Shown piece by piece: positions 1 to 4,231 of a DNA stretch of 5,711 bases. The position numbers and the translations under genes are program-made. Under the pieces are notes generated by a model. It made no database searches, was not told the origin of the DNA, and saw only the letters and a program-made list of their open reading frames with translations. The stretch comes from an uncultured Bacteroidales bacterium (GTDB taxonomy: Bacteria > Bacteroidota > Bacteroidia > Bacteroidales > Paludibacteraceae): contig CAMOJA010000042.1 in the NCBI GenBank assembly GCA_946616535.1, forward strand, positions 1-5,711. The letters run 5' to 3'. Position 1 is the first letter of the stretch, and each line of letters begins with the position of its first letter.

Positions 1-2
1 AT

Positions 3-32
3 GTCATTAATATCGTAGAAACCAACGAATAA
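3..32 (+). CDS. Possible 3' tail of an upstream gene (partial)
   Basis: Frame 3 is open from the window edge and reads VINIVETNE followed by TAA at 30-32. The composition is plausible for a C-terminus, and a promoter begins just after the stop, as expected at a gene boundary. Nine residues cannot identify a family, and chance could give the same result. Confidence 0.22.
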   Translation, partial: VINIVETNE

Positions 33-44
33 TTAACAAAAAAC

Positions 45-75
45 TTGCATATGTCGTAAAAATGTAGTAACTTTG
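45..75 (+). promoter_or_regulatory. Bacteroidetes-type promoter
   Basis: TTG at 45-47 and TAACTTTG at 68-75 are separated by 20 bases. This matches the primary sigma factor consensus of Bacteroides (TTTG near -33, TAnnTTTG near -7). Transcription should start about ten bases downstream and run through a small hairpin (CGCTTT 80-85 with AAAGCG 94-99), the large inverted repeat at 126-312 and the gene at 331. Confidence 0.7.
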
Positions 76-125
76 CAGCCGCTTTTGAGAAAGAAAGCGA
101 CGTCGGTTCTCCAAGACGTTAAACA

Positions 126-312
126 GGAGGACATATTGAATAGCGCATAGCGCAGACAGGCATATTCCTTTAGAAACAGGTCAGCAAACTATAGTAACGA
201 AAAGAAATATGTCCCTGTTATCCGTGTTCAGCACGGGTCACGGGAACATCGTTACAGAAAATAATTGCTGACCTGTTTCTTGTTCCAGTGGCCTGTGCTT
301 TTTATGTCCTCC
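126..312 (+). ncRNA. Large imperfect inverted repeat, candidate structured leader RNA
   Basis: Nested complementary arms run from the outside in. GGAGGACATA (126-135) pairs with 303-312 (10 bp). ACAGGC (156-161) pairs with 291-296. AGAAACAGGTCAGCAA (172-187) pairs with 265-280 (16 bp, perfect). GTAACGA (194-200) pairs with 249-255. ATGTCCCTGT (209-218) pairs with 240-249 with one mismatch and one G-U, competing for base 249. An apical CCGTG/CACGG hairpin (222-226/232-236) closes the fold. All arms stay in register around one axis, giving a rod of about 187 nt. It lies between a promoter and the ATG at 331, so it is probably a structured 5' leader or a processed RNA. Alternatives are a small non-autonomous element with terminal inverted repeats or a recombinase-invertible segment. 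Transcription is inferred; the pairing is seen directly. Confidence 0.55.
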
Positions 313-330
313 ATATTTCTGATTCATTCC

Positions 331-750
331 ATGAAACAAATTGTTATTAATCATTTCCATATTCTTGGGAATTATATTGCCGGTGACCACATCGACATTC
401 ACGACAATACCTCTGTTAATTTTTACCAAGAAGAAAATACCAAAGAAACAAGCACACACGAGACATGTGTGGAGGATGTTGTGCCAATTGTGGAGCAGGC
501 TCCGTGTCCTTTCCTCGTGACGGAGAAACTAACTGAAATCGGGCTATATACGCCAGAGCAGTTTGAAAATATGTTCCGCGAAGCGGCAGAGAGTGACGCA
601 AAGACCTTAGCTGCCTTTCTCAAGAAGTACCGACAAATGGGTGTGCTTGATTTTAAGGGTATGGATAAGAAGCAAATCTTTGCAAAACTACAGGAATATT
701 TCCCCACAATGAGGCGGTATAGTTACAGCAATTTTATCTATTATTTTTGA
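331..750 (+). CDS. Conserved-looking unknown protein, 139 aa
   Basis: I do not recognise the family with confidence. The first 30 residues (INHFHILGNYIAGDHIDIHD) have the short alternating hydrophobic/Gly-Asp pattern often seen at the N-terminus of small Bacteroidetes proteins carrying 'GDxIAGD'-like motifs, likely beta strands. A polar linker (about 31-58) follows, then a helical domain (about 60-139) with an amphipathic stretch (EQFENMFREAAESDAKTLAAFLKKYRQ is residues 76-102 in outline) and an aromatic C-terminus (YSNFIYYF). No signal peptide or membrane span is evident from this start. ATG 331 was chosen because it lies just 3' of the large inverted repeat; the in-frame TTG at 265 and ATG at 304 fall inside the repeat arm and would add an unrelated hydrophobic stretch. 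An intrinsic terminator 100 bp downstream makes it a single-gene transcript. Confidence 0.75.
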   Translation: MKQIVINHFHILGNYIAGDHIDIHDNTSVNFYQEENTKETSTHETCVEDVVPIVEQAPCPFLVTEKLTEIGLYTPEQFENMFREAAESDAKTLAAFLKKYRQMGVLDFKGMDKKQIFAKLQEYFPTMRRYSYSNFIYYF

Positions 751-758
751 CGTTTTGC

Positions 759-851
759 ATTTGTTTTACATTTGTTTCTTTTGTACAAATGAGCCGTAAA
801 AAAGCCCCTCTATTTGTTTCTCGTTTGTTCCATTTGTTTCTTATTTGTTTA
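759..851 (+). repeat. TTTGTTT iterated repeat cluster
   Basis: ATTTGTTT occurs at 759, 770, 812, 832 and 843, with a degenerate GTTTGTTC at 823. Most intervals are 11 bp, one is 9 and one is 42 (about four helical turns), so most copies fall on a similar DNA face. A TTTGTACAAA palindrome lies at 780-789. The cluster sits between the stop of the 331-750 gene and its terminator. It could be an iterated protein-binding site or a U-rich 3' RNA element. Confidence 0.5.
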
Positions 852-853
852 TT

Positions 854-882
854 GGCTTCCTTTCGCTAGGAAGCCTTTTTTT
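854..882 (+). terminator. Intrinsic terminator
   Basis: GGCTTCC (854-860) and GGAAGCC (869-875) form a perfect 7-bp stem with an 8-nt loop, followed directly by seven T residues (876-882). It ends the 331-750 transcript. It also shows that an ATG at 845 cannot be the start of the HNH gene. Confidence 0.85.
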
Positions 883-887
883 GTATA

Positions 888-895
888 TATCTTTG
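888..895 (+). promoter_or_regulatory. -7 promoter box for the HNH gene
   Basis: TATCTTTG matches TAnnTTTG exactly and is followed by CA, like the boxes at 68 and 3289. No good -33 TTTG is visible at the expected distance, where the terminator hairpin lies. It would give a leader of about 50 nt before the ATG at 956. Confidence 0.5.
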
Positions 896-955
896 CACTG
901 CATTTCCGCTAATAACCGCACGTCGCGGCATGTAAAAAACGGAGTGCTGTGTATT

Positions 956-1519
956 ATGATTTACAAACCTATTTCTGTTGATGCGTACGGTTTTACAGAC
1001 GAGAGCCAAACGGTTGTGCGTATCTACACTACCAACGGTGGAATAATCACCGCCAAACGATGTCCTACGGAGAAACCCCTTTATTGTACAAGGGATGGAC
1101 ATTTCTTGTCTTTAACCAAATTAGGATTAAGGGAAGTAAAACCATGTTTTGCTGTCCCTAGAGATCCGCGAGTGTGTCACACGCGTTACCCCTTCATGCG
1201 GCAGTTCGGGAACAGGACATGCCACATGCTCATGGCACTCACATGGATTGGACCAAGACTGGAGGGCTACGAAGTAGATCACCTTAACGGAGATATGCTC
1301 GACTGGTCGGCGGATAACTTGGAGTATGTCACGCCAAAAGAGAATATCAAGCGGGCGAAGCTGCTGCGAGTATTTCGGTCTATCGGACGTGATCCAAGGA
1401 AAATGAGCCGTGAGGAATTGCAAGCGATCTTCGCGAAATATGAGTTCCGGAATTCAATTCTTAGCCCTGAAGGGCACGATTATTTCCGGACTAATAGACG
1501 AAGGGAAAGCGGCATTTGA
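956..1519 (+). CDS. HNH endonuclease, homing/HNH_3-like, 187 aa
   Basis: The segment from about residue 89 to 134 follows the HNH_3-type pattern: a CHMLMALTWIGP helix, then EVDHLNGDMLDWSADNLEY and TPKENIKRA. The ββα-metal core would use His109 of VDH, Asn121 of DNLE and Asn130 of KEN. Such proteins nick or cut DNA and are common as free-standing homing endonucleases or phage accessory genes. The N-terminal 85 residues are probably beta-rich and may set substrate specificity; the C-terminus (GRDPRKMSREELQAIFAKYE) is helical and charged. ATG 956 was chosen because the longer reading to 845 crosses a terminator and promoter. No RuvC domain is present, so it is not an IsrB/Cas9-type protein. Its last codons overlap a leader-type hairpin (1509-1525), which ties its 3' end to the repeat family found further right. 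Target and role are unknown. Confidence 0.85.
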   Translation: MIYKPISVDAYGFTDESQTVVRIYTTNGGIITAKRCPTEKPLYCTRDGHFLSLTKLGLREVKPCFAVPRDPRVCHTRYPFMRQFGNRTCHMLMALTWIGPRLEGYEVDHLNGDMLDWSADNLEYVTPKENIKRAKLLRVFRSIGRDPRKMSREELQAIFAKYEFRNSILSPEGHDYFRTNRRRESGI

Positions 1520-1561
1520 TGCCGCGACAAAAGAAGAAAGAAACGCCGACTGGCAGTCGGC
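1491..1561 (+). repeat. Leader module copy 1: linker motif plus two triloop hairpins
   Basis: The linker CTAATAGACGAAGGGAAA (1491-1508) precedes a perfect 7-bp stem GCGGCAT/ATGCCGC with loop TTG (1509-1525). A second perfect 7-bp stem GCCGACT/AGTCGGC with loop GGC follows (1545-1561). The linker recurs before hairpins at 3714 and 4250. Stem sequences differ between copies while size and loop length stay constant. Confidence 0.6.
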
Positions 1562-1590
1562 ACAATACAAAGAATCTAAAGCGAGATAGA

Positions 1591-1626
1591 ATAGGCAGCT
1601 TTAGGCCGAAATAGGCAGCTTTAGGC
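1591..1626 (+). repeat. Tandem 16-bp direct repeat
   Basis: ATAGGCAGCTTTAGGC occurs at 1591-1606 and again at 1611-1626, separated by CGAA, giving a 20-bp period. It lies in the leader of the 1687 gene between hairpins and could be a protein-binding site or a recent slippage duplication. Confidence 0.6.
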
Positions 1627-1649
1627 AAACAAAACTATTAACAAAACTC

Positions 1650-1680
1650 GCGGGATAACATCCCGCACAATAAACATAGA
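1650..1680 (+). promoter_or_regulatory. Leader hairpin plus conserved AATAAACATAGA motif
   Basis: GCGGGAT (1650-1656), loop AAC and ATCCCGC (1660-1666) form a perfect 7-bp triloop hairpin. AATAAACATAGA (1669-1680) follows two bases later, and the ATG at 1687 six bases after that. The hairpin-motif pair recurs at 3424-3453 and 3769-3799, suggesting an expression element rather than chance pairing. Confidence 0.55.
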
Positions 1681-1686
1681 CAGATT

Positions 1687-2058
1687 ATGAAAGCAGATAA
1701 ATTGAAAGAACTGCGCGAGTTGCGCAACCAAGAAAAAGCTATTAAAGCACGTATTGACGAGATCAGCGATGAGGCTACACAAGAGGCGGTGGCTATCGCG
1801 CCGGATGGTGGTGAGTTTGAGGTGGACGGACAGAAGTACCAGCTACAGCGGACGGAAGTCATAGATATGATGAACTCCCATCGTTACAAAGGCGAGGACG
1901 CTAAGCGGTGGCGGAGTTTGGCAGGGCAGCGGGATTTTGCCAAGAAAACCGCTTCGGCTTACACCAAGGAGATGGTGGCAATCGTCAAAGCGTTTGTCGC
2001 TACGCATCCCGATTGGGAAGCCGATGAGATCAAGTTGACGGTGAAGGTCATTGACTAA
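1687..2058 (+). CDS. Unknown charged coiled-coil protein, 123 aa
   Basis: No family is recognised. Residues 1-40 are a strongly charged predicted coiled coil (LKELRELRNQEKAIKARIDE) that should mediate oligomerisation. A short beta segment (about 44-56, GEFEVDGQKYQLQ) follows, then a long helix (about 68-105) with the basic stretch KRWRSLAGQRDFAKK, and a C-terminal strand ending LTVKVID. There is no signal peptide or membrane segment, so it is probably cytoplasmic. The coiled-coil-plus-small-domain layout is like small phage or plasmid accessory proteins, but this is only a resemblance. ATG 1687 follows the leader hairpin element by six bases. The next 270 bases downstream hold a structured, non-coding region, so it may be transcribed with that RNA. 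Confidence 0.8.
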   Translation: MKADKLKELRELRNQEKAIKARIDEISDEATQEAVAIAPDGGEFEVDGQKYQLQRTEVIDMMNSHRYKGEDAKRWRSLAGQRDFAKKTASAYTKEMVAIVKAFVATHPDWEADEIKLTVKVID

Positions 2059-2059
2059 G

Positions 2060-2220
2060 CGCAGCGAGCCCTTGGGATTTGGTCTGCGGCGGATAGCAAC
2101 CCCTCGGAGACCGCGCGTCCCCAACGCGCCCTTCCGTCCGTGCCCCATGCACGGAAACCATGGTCTCTACGGGGTTCTATCCTCGCCGACCAAGGCGGCA
2201 TAGCCGCAGGGCTCGAACGT
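2060..2220 (+). ncRNA. Candidate structured noncoding RNA, GC-rich multi-helix
   Basis: P1: CGAGCCC (2065-2071) with GGGCTCG (2209-2215). P2, a long helix with small bulges: GGT 2081-2083 with 2189-2191, CGGCG 2087-2091 with 2184-2188, GATAG 2092-2096 with 2177-2181, AACCCC 2098-2103 with 2171-2176. P3: GAGACC (2107-2112) with GGTCTC (2162-2167). Inside P3 are two hairpins: GCGCGT/ACGCGC (2113-2129) and TCCGTGC/GCACGGA (2137-2155). P6: GCGGC/GCCGC with triloop ATA (2195-2207). The fold accounts for most bases, there is no credible ORF, and base composition is far richer in GC than the flanks. It does not match tRNA, tmRNA, RNase P or SRP features that I can recall. Strand is assigned from the neighbouring genes; the downstream terminator works in either direction. 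A folded DNA element such as an origin is an alternative. Confidence 0.6.
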
Positions 2221-2263
2221 AATCAAAAGACAAAAAGAAAAGAAACAAAAGAATAAAAAGAAA

Positions 2264-2326
2264 AGCGTAGTGGGGAGACTATCTGCATAGTATATACTCC
2301 CTCTGTAGTCTCCCTCGCTATTTTTT
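2264..2326 (+). terminator. Strong terminator / possible attenuator before the 2336 gene
   Basis: GGGGAGACTA (2272-2281) pairs with TAGTCTCCCT (2306-2315; last pair G-U), extended by AGCG (2264-2267) with CGCT (2316-2319) across a TAGT bulge. Six T residues follow (2321-2326). The ATG of the next gene is only ten bases further. An alternative CTCCC at 2297-2301 can compete for GGGAG, so two exclusive folds are possible. The A-rich stretch 2221-2264 gives a T-run on the other strand, so termination may be bidirectional. Confidence 0.75.
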
Positions 2327-2335
2327 AGAAAATTT

Positions 2336-2743
2336 ATGGAAGCCTTAGACGACATACTGAAGAAGCGTAGAAGTTGGGCGGTTATGCTTGGTTTGCTTAA
2401 ACCATACATCGCTCCGCAGTATGCACACATGGTCAAGCCGGCACAGGAGCAATGGAACGCAATCCCACTTCAACGGCAACGGCAGATCTACGTTACGCTT
2501 TGGGAGCAGAAGCTGCGCGGTGTGGCCATCAAAAACCATCCGTACTACGCCATCAAAGATTGCGTGCCGATGCCCTTTAACTGGAACGGAACCGAGCACA
2601 TCAAAAGTATGATGGCGAACTTCAAGATGGTTAGTGCGAAGTACTACAACCGTTACGGCATTTATACCGTTCAAGCCGCCGAGGCATTCCTGTTAGAAGA
2701 TGTGAAACCGTTAAATTTCAAGAAAAATGATACTACACATTAA
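2336..2743 (+). CDS. Unknown protein, 135 aa, first of a three-gene cluster
   Basis: I do not recognise the family. The protein appears all-helical and aromatic-rich: an amphipathic N-terminus (residues 1-25, LDDILKKRRSWAVMLGLLKPY), a central helix with PAQEQWNAIPLQRQRQIYVT (35-54), a Tyr/Pro/Trp-rich loop (NHPYYAIKDCVPMPFNWNG, 67-85), and a C-terminal helix (TVQAAEAFLLEDVKPL). It has no signal peptide or membrane span and is moderately basic. The start at 2336 lies ten bases after a terminator T-run, so expression would depend on read-through or attenuation unless a promoter is hidden in the terminator region. Its last 17 bases overlap the next gene in another frame, which implies translational coupling. 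The small size and packing resemble phage or plasmid accessory operons. Confidence 0.78.
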   Translation: MEALDDILKKRRSWAVMLGLLKPYIAPQYAHMVKPAQEQWNAIPLQRQRQIYVTLWEQKLRGVAIKNHPYYAIKDCVPMPFNWNGTEHIKSMMANFKMVSAKYYNRYGIYTVQAAEAFLLEDVKPLNFKKNDTTH

Positions 2744-2975
2744 AAAAGGCTACCACGTGCATGTGGAGCTGACAAGAGAAGAATTAAAAAAACGCGGATT
2801 CCGTTTTAGTGCATTCAAGAATGACCCGCAACGATTCGGGGTTTACCTGACGGAGCAAGGACGAAAGATGTACGCGAACGAGGCAGAAGCCATGCTGGCG
2901 ATAGTGATTGCTTATGACAAGACACCGCGTAAACGGAAAGGAGACCTGTTTAAGTCAACAATTATAGACAATTAA
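2727..2975 (+). CDS. Unknown small basic protein, 82 aa
   Basis: No family recognised. The N-terminal third (MILHIKKGYHVHVELTREEL) looks like beta strands running into a helix. The middle (GFRFSAFKNDPQRFGVYLTE) alternates aromatic and polar residues like a small beta sheet, and residues 50-63 (ANEAEAMLAIVIAY) form a helix. The C-terminus is a basic tail (TPRKRKGDLFK) that could contact nucleic acid; that is inference. ATG 2727 lies inside the end of the previous gene (17-bp overlap, different frame), and the next gene starts nine bases after the stop, so the three genes probably share one transcript and coupled translation. Confidence 0.75.
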   Translation: MILHIKKGYHVHVELTREELKKRGFRFSAFKNDPQRFGVYLTEQGRKMYANEAEAMLAIVIAYDKTPRKRKGDLFKSTIIDN

Positions 2976-2984
2976 AGACAATTT

Positions 2985-3278
2985 ATGGAATATCCTTTGT
3001 ATGACGTACCGTGGTTGGTACGCGACCCGAATGCGTATCAGATGTCGGAGAAGCGGCATCAGATTGAGGTACGAAATCAGGCGGTGGTAGATGATTATTT
3101 CGTGGCAAGGGCAAACGGTGCTTCGGCTCGCGAGGCGCGAGAGGTAGTGGCTACGAAGCATGGAATCACCGAAAAAAGATTTCACTATATCTTCGTTTGG
3201 TTTTATCGAGAAGCGAAAAAAAGAGGAAAATTCGATTTTTGTGAAAAATTTTTCACTCCCGATGGAACACTAAAGTAG
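2985..3278 (+). CDS. Unknown protein with helix-turn-helix-like segment, 97 aa
   Basis: Residues 47-73 (SAREAREVVATKHGITEKRF followed by HYIFVWF) have the spacing of a helix-turn-helix: a helix rich in Ala/Glu/Arg, a turn at His-Gly, then a second helix starting ITEK. This resembles the HTH of small phage regulators or terminase small subunits, but no family is certain. The N-terminus is Pro/Tyr-rich (MEYPLYDVPWLVRDP), and the C-terminus is basic then aromatic. Two self-complementary sites lie in its coding sequence: a triloop hairpin CTCGCG/CGCGAG (3127-3141) and a perfect 16-bp palindrome (3241-3256). The latter sits just upstream of the promoter at 3289, so this protein could regulate the next block; this is a hypothesis. 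It is last in the 2336-3278 cluster. Confidence 0.75.
   Translation: MEYPLYDVPWLVRDPNAYQMSEKRHQIEVRNQAVVDDYFVARANGASAREAREVVATKHGITEKRFHYIFVWFYREAKKRGKFDFCEKFFTPDGTLK
3241..3256. promoter_or_regulatory. Perfect 16-bp palindrome, possible operator
   Basis: GTGAAAAATTTTTCAC is fully self-complementary. It overlaps the last codons of the HTH-like gene and ends 32 bases before the -7 box at 3289, a position suited to regulating that promoter. It could equally be a codon-level coincidence (GAA AAA TTT TTC). Confidence 0.35.
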
Positions 3279-3288
3279 GTTTTAATAT

Positions 3289-3296
3289 TATCTTTG
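3289..3296 (+). promoter_or_regulatory. -7 promoter box for the small-paralog block
   Basis: TATCTTTG fits TAnnTTTG. It is followed by CACCGGATTTTGAGAG, closely like the sequence after the 68-75 box (CAGCCGCTTTTGAGA), so the two leaders appear related. No convincing -33 TTTG is present at the usual distance. It would transcribe the genes at 3470, 3863, 4458 and 4891. Confidence 0.5.
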
Positions 3297-3358
3297 CACC
3301 GGATTTTGAGAGTAGCAATCGTTTGAGCGGTACGCGAAATTAGAAGTCCGGTGTTTTT
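3297..3358 (+). terminator. Leader hairpin with T-tract, possible attenuator
   Basis: CACCGGA (3297-3303) pairs with TCCGGTG (3347-3353), followed by five T residues (3354-3358). The loop is 43 nt. Lying right after the promoter, it could end transcription as a ~55-nt RNA unless read-through occurs. If transcription starts inside the left arm, the stem would be shortened. Confidence 0.45.
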
Positions 3359-3423
3359 ATTGGGATGTTACGGGGACGTACGCGATGCGAACGAGATGCG
3401 AATGGGAATGGCTCGGGAATGAG

Positions 3424-3453
3424 TCGGATAACATCCGAGACAATCAACATAGA
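3424..3453 (+). promoter_or_regulatory. Leader hairpin plus AATCAACATAGA motif
   Basis: TCGGAT (3424-3429), loop AAC and ATCCGA (3433-3438) form a 6-bp triloop hairpin. AATCAACATAGA (3442-3453) follows three bases later. The loop and motif match the element before 1687 almost exactly, while the stem bases differ. The ATG at 3470 comes 16 bases after the motif. Confidence 0.55.
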
Positions 3454-3469
3454 AGGATAAAGAAGAATT

Positions 3470-3670
3470 ATGAAAGCAGTATTGATAATACCGATAGAGA
3501 GCCTGAGAGGGAAACTGAGAGAGGACGGGTACTACTTCAGGATGTATAGGGGAGAACAGATCGTGCAGAAATGCCCGCGGAAATGGGAGGACACGCCAGC
3601 ACGCAAAGCAGCAAGGGAGCGATTTATCGCCACCTATGCAAAGAAAAAGAGGGAGGAACCACAGGACTAA
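3470..3670 (+). CDS. Small basic protein, 66 aa, short member of a three-paralog set
   Basis: Function unknown. The core IESLRGKLRED...YYFR...DTPARKAARERF (residues 9-52) aligns by eye with IESMKKKV...VYFR...SAAQIKAKERF (10-58) of the next protein. The YFR strand, a Lys-rich turn and a helix ending in RERF are shared. It lacks the ~50-residue C-terminal extension of the other two, so it is either the minimal form or a truncated copy; it ends in a basic tail (KKKREEPQD). There is no signal peptide. ATG 3470 follows the leader element, with AGAAGGA at 3451-3457 upstream. It is the first gene after the 3289 promoter and is followed by a hairpin array rather than directly by the next gene. Confidence 0.75.
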   Translation: MKAVLIIPIESLRGKLREDGYYFRMYRGEQIVQKCPRKWEDTPARKAARERFIATYAKKKREEPQD

Positions 3671-3681
3671 AGTCCCGCGAA

Positions 3682-3799
3682 CCTGACGAAGAAAACCGGC
3701 ATTCAATGCCGGGCTAACAGACGAAGGAAAGTTGTCTCAAAGATGAGACAAAAATGCAAAATGCAAAACCGGCATAGAATGCCGGGGAATAAACATACA
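3682..3799 (+). repeat. Hairpin array and linker motifs between the first two paralogs
   Basis: In order: a degenerate linker CCTGACGAAGAAAA (3682-3695); hairpin CCGGCAT-TCA-ATGCCGG (3696-3712); linker CTAACAGACGAAGGAAA (3714-3730); stem TTGTCTCA/TGAGACAA with a 4-nt loop (3732-3751); two ATGCAAA copies (3754-3767); hairpin CCGGCAT-AGA-ATGCCGG (3769-3785); and AATAAACATACA (3788-3799). It fills the 192-bp gap before the 3863 gene and repeats modules seen at 1491, 1650 and 4232. Confidence 0.65.
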
Positions 3800-3862
3800 A
3801 TGAGATTAAAATCTGCGGGAGCCCTAAAAATTATTATTAACCCTTTAAACCAAACTTTAATT

Positions 3863-4195
3863 ATGGCAGAAATTAAGCCGATGGCTCTTATTGAGAGCAT
3901 GAAAAAGAAAGTGTGCGAGCACAGCGATGTGTATTTCCGCACGAACAAGCAGACCGGCAAAGTGACGACCGGCAAGTTGTGTAACCCGAGTACGAAAGAA
4001 CCGAGTGCGGCTCAAATCAAGGCGAAAGAGCGTTTCGCTAAGGTGCAGGCAGCAGTACGCACCGTGTTGGAGAATCCGACCGAGAAAGCGAAGCTGGAAG
4101 CCGAGTACAAGGCTCAGCATAAGTACGGCAGTTTGTTCGGCTATGCGATGCACAAGCTGAACGGCAACTACGACGAGAACGGCGACGCGATTTAA
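3863..4195 (+). CDS. Conserved small protein, 110 aa, second of the paralog set
   Basis: Function unknown, though I recall closely similar short proteins from Bacteroides/Prevotella genomes. Residues 7-40 run ALIESMKKKV, a CEHSDVYFR strand, and a TNKQTGKVTTGKLCNP loop that might bind nucleic acid. A long charged helix follows (about 48-86, with AKERF at 54-58), then a C-terminal segment YGSLFGYAMHKLNGNYDENG. Cys18 and Cys40 are spaced too widely for an obvious metal site. ATG 3863 was preferred over the in-frame 3743 because it lies behind an A/T-rich leader, and the upstream 40 codons run through palindromes and low-complexity repeats. It shares a core with the 3470 and 4458 products and is probably co-transcribed with them. 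Confidence 0.82.
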   Translation: MAEIKPMALIESMKKKVCEHSDVYFRTNKQTGKVTTGKLCNPSTKEPSAAQIKAKERFAKVQAAVRTVLENPTEKAKLEAEYKAQHKYGSLFGYAMHKLNGNYDENGDAI

Positions 4196-4209
4196 GAAAC
4201 CCCACCTAA

Positions 4210-4227
4210 CCTCCCCACAGGGGGAGG
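4210..4227 (+). repeat. CCTCCCC/GGGGAGG intergenic palindrome
   Basis: CCTCCCC (4210-4216), loop ACAG and GGGGAGG (4221-4227) form a 7-bp stem, preceded by AACCCCACCTAA after the stop of the 3863 gene. Similar C/G-rich palindromes are, as I recall, scattered widely through Bacteroidetes intergenic DNA. No T-run follows, so it is a weak terminator at best. Confidence 0.5.
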
Positions 4228-4231
4228 GAAA

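Noticed and set aside
188..264. Phase-variable invertible promoter between the 16-bp arms
   Set aside because: No TAnnTTTG box lies inside the 77-bp segment on either strand and no recombinase gene is present; inversion stays possible but unsupported.
126..312. Retron msr-msd region
   Set aside because: The long stem with closing outer repeats is suggestive, but no reverse transcriptase motif (such as YADD) occurs in any protein in the window.
265..330. TTG 265 or ATG 304 as start of the first gene
   Set aside because: Both lie in the right arm of the inverted repeat and add a hydrophobic stretch unlike the rest; ATG 331 follows the structure.
845..955. Longer start for the HNH gene at 845
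   Set aside because: That extension spans an intrinsic terminator (854-882) and a promoter box (888-895), so it would not be in the transcript.
2060..2220. tRNA, tmRNA, RNase P or SRP RNA
   Set aside because: GGGGTTCTATCCTC looks T-arm-like, but these bases pair in a long helix, not a T-loop. No CCA end, cloverleaf or class-specific conserved core was found.
956..2326. HNH protein plus structured RNA as an IsrB/HEARO-type (OMEGA) system
   Set aside because: The HNH protein is only 187 aa with no RuvC domain or bridge helix, and another gene lies between it and the RNA.
2167..2436. 89-aa minus-strand reading frame across the structured RNA
   Set aside because: It owes its Phe/Leu run to the A-rich linker and its other end to the paired RNA; it crosses a terminator and has no promoter.
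3743..3862. Longer start for the 3863 gene at 3743
   Set aside because: The added 40 codons run through hairpin stems and leader repeats with odd composition. ATG 3863 has an A/T-rich leader and begins the conserved-looking part.
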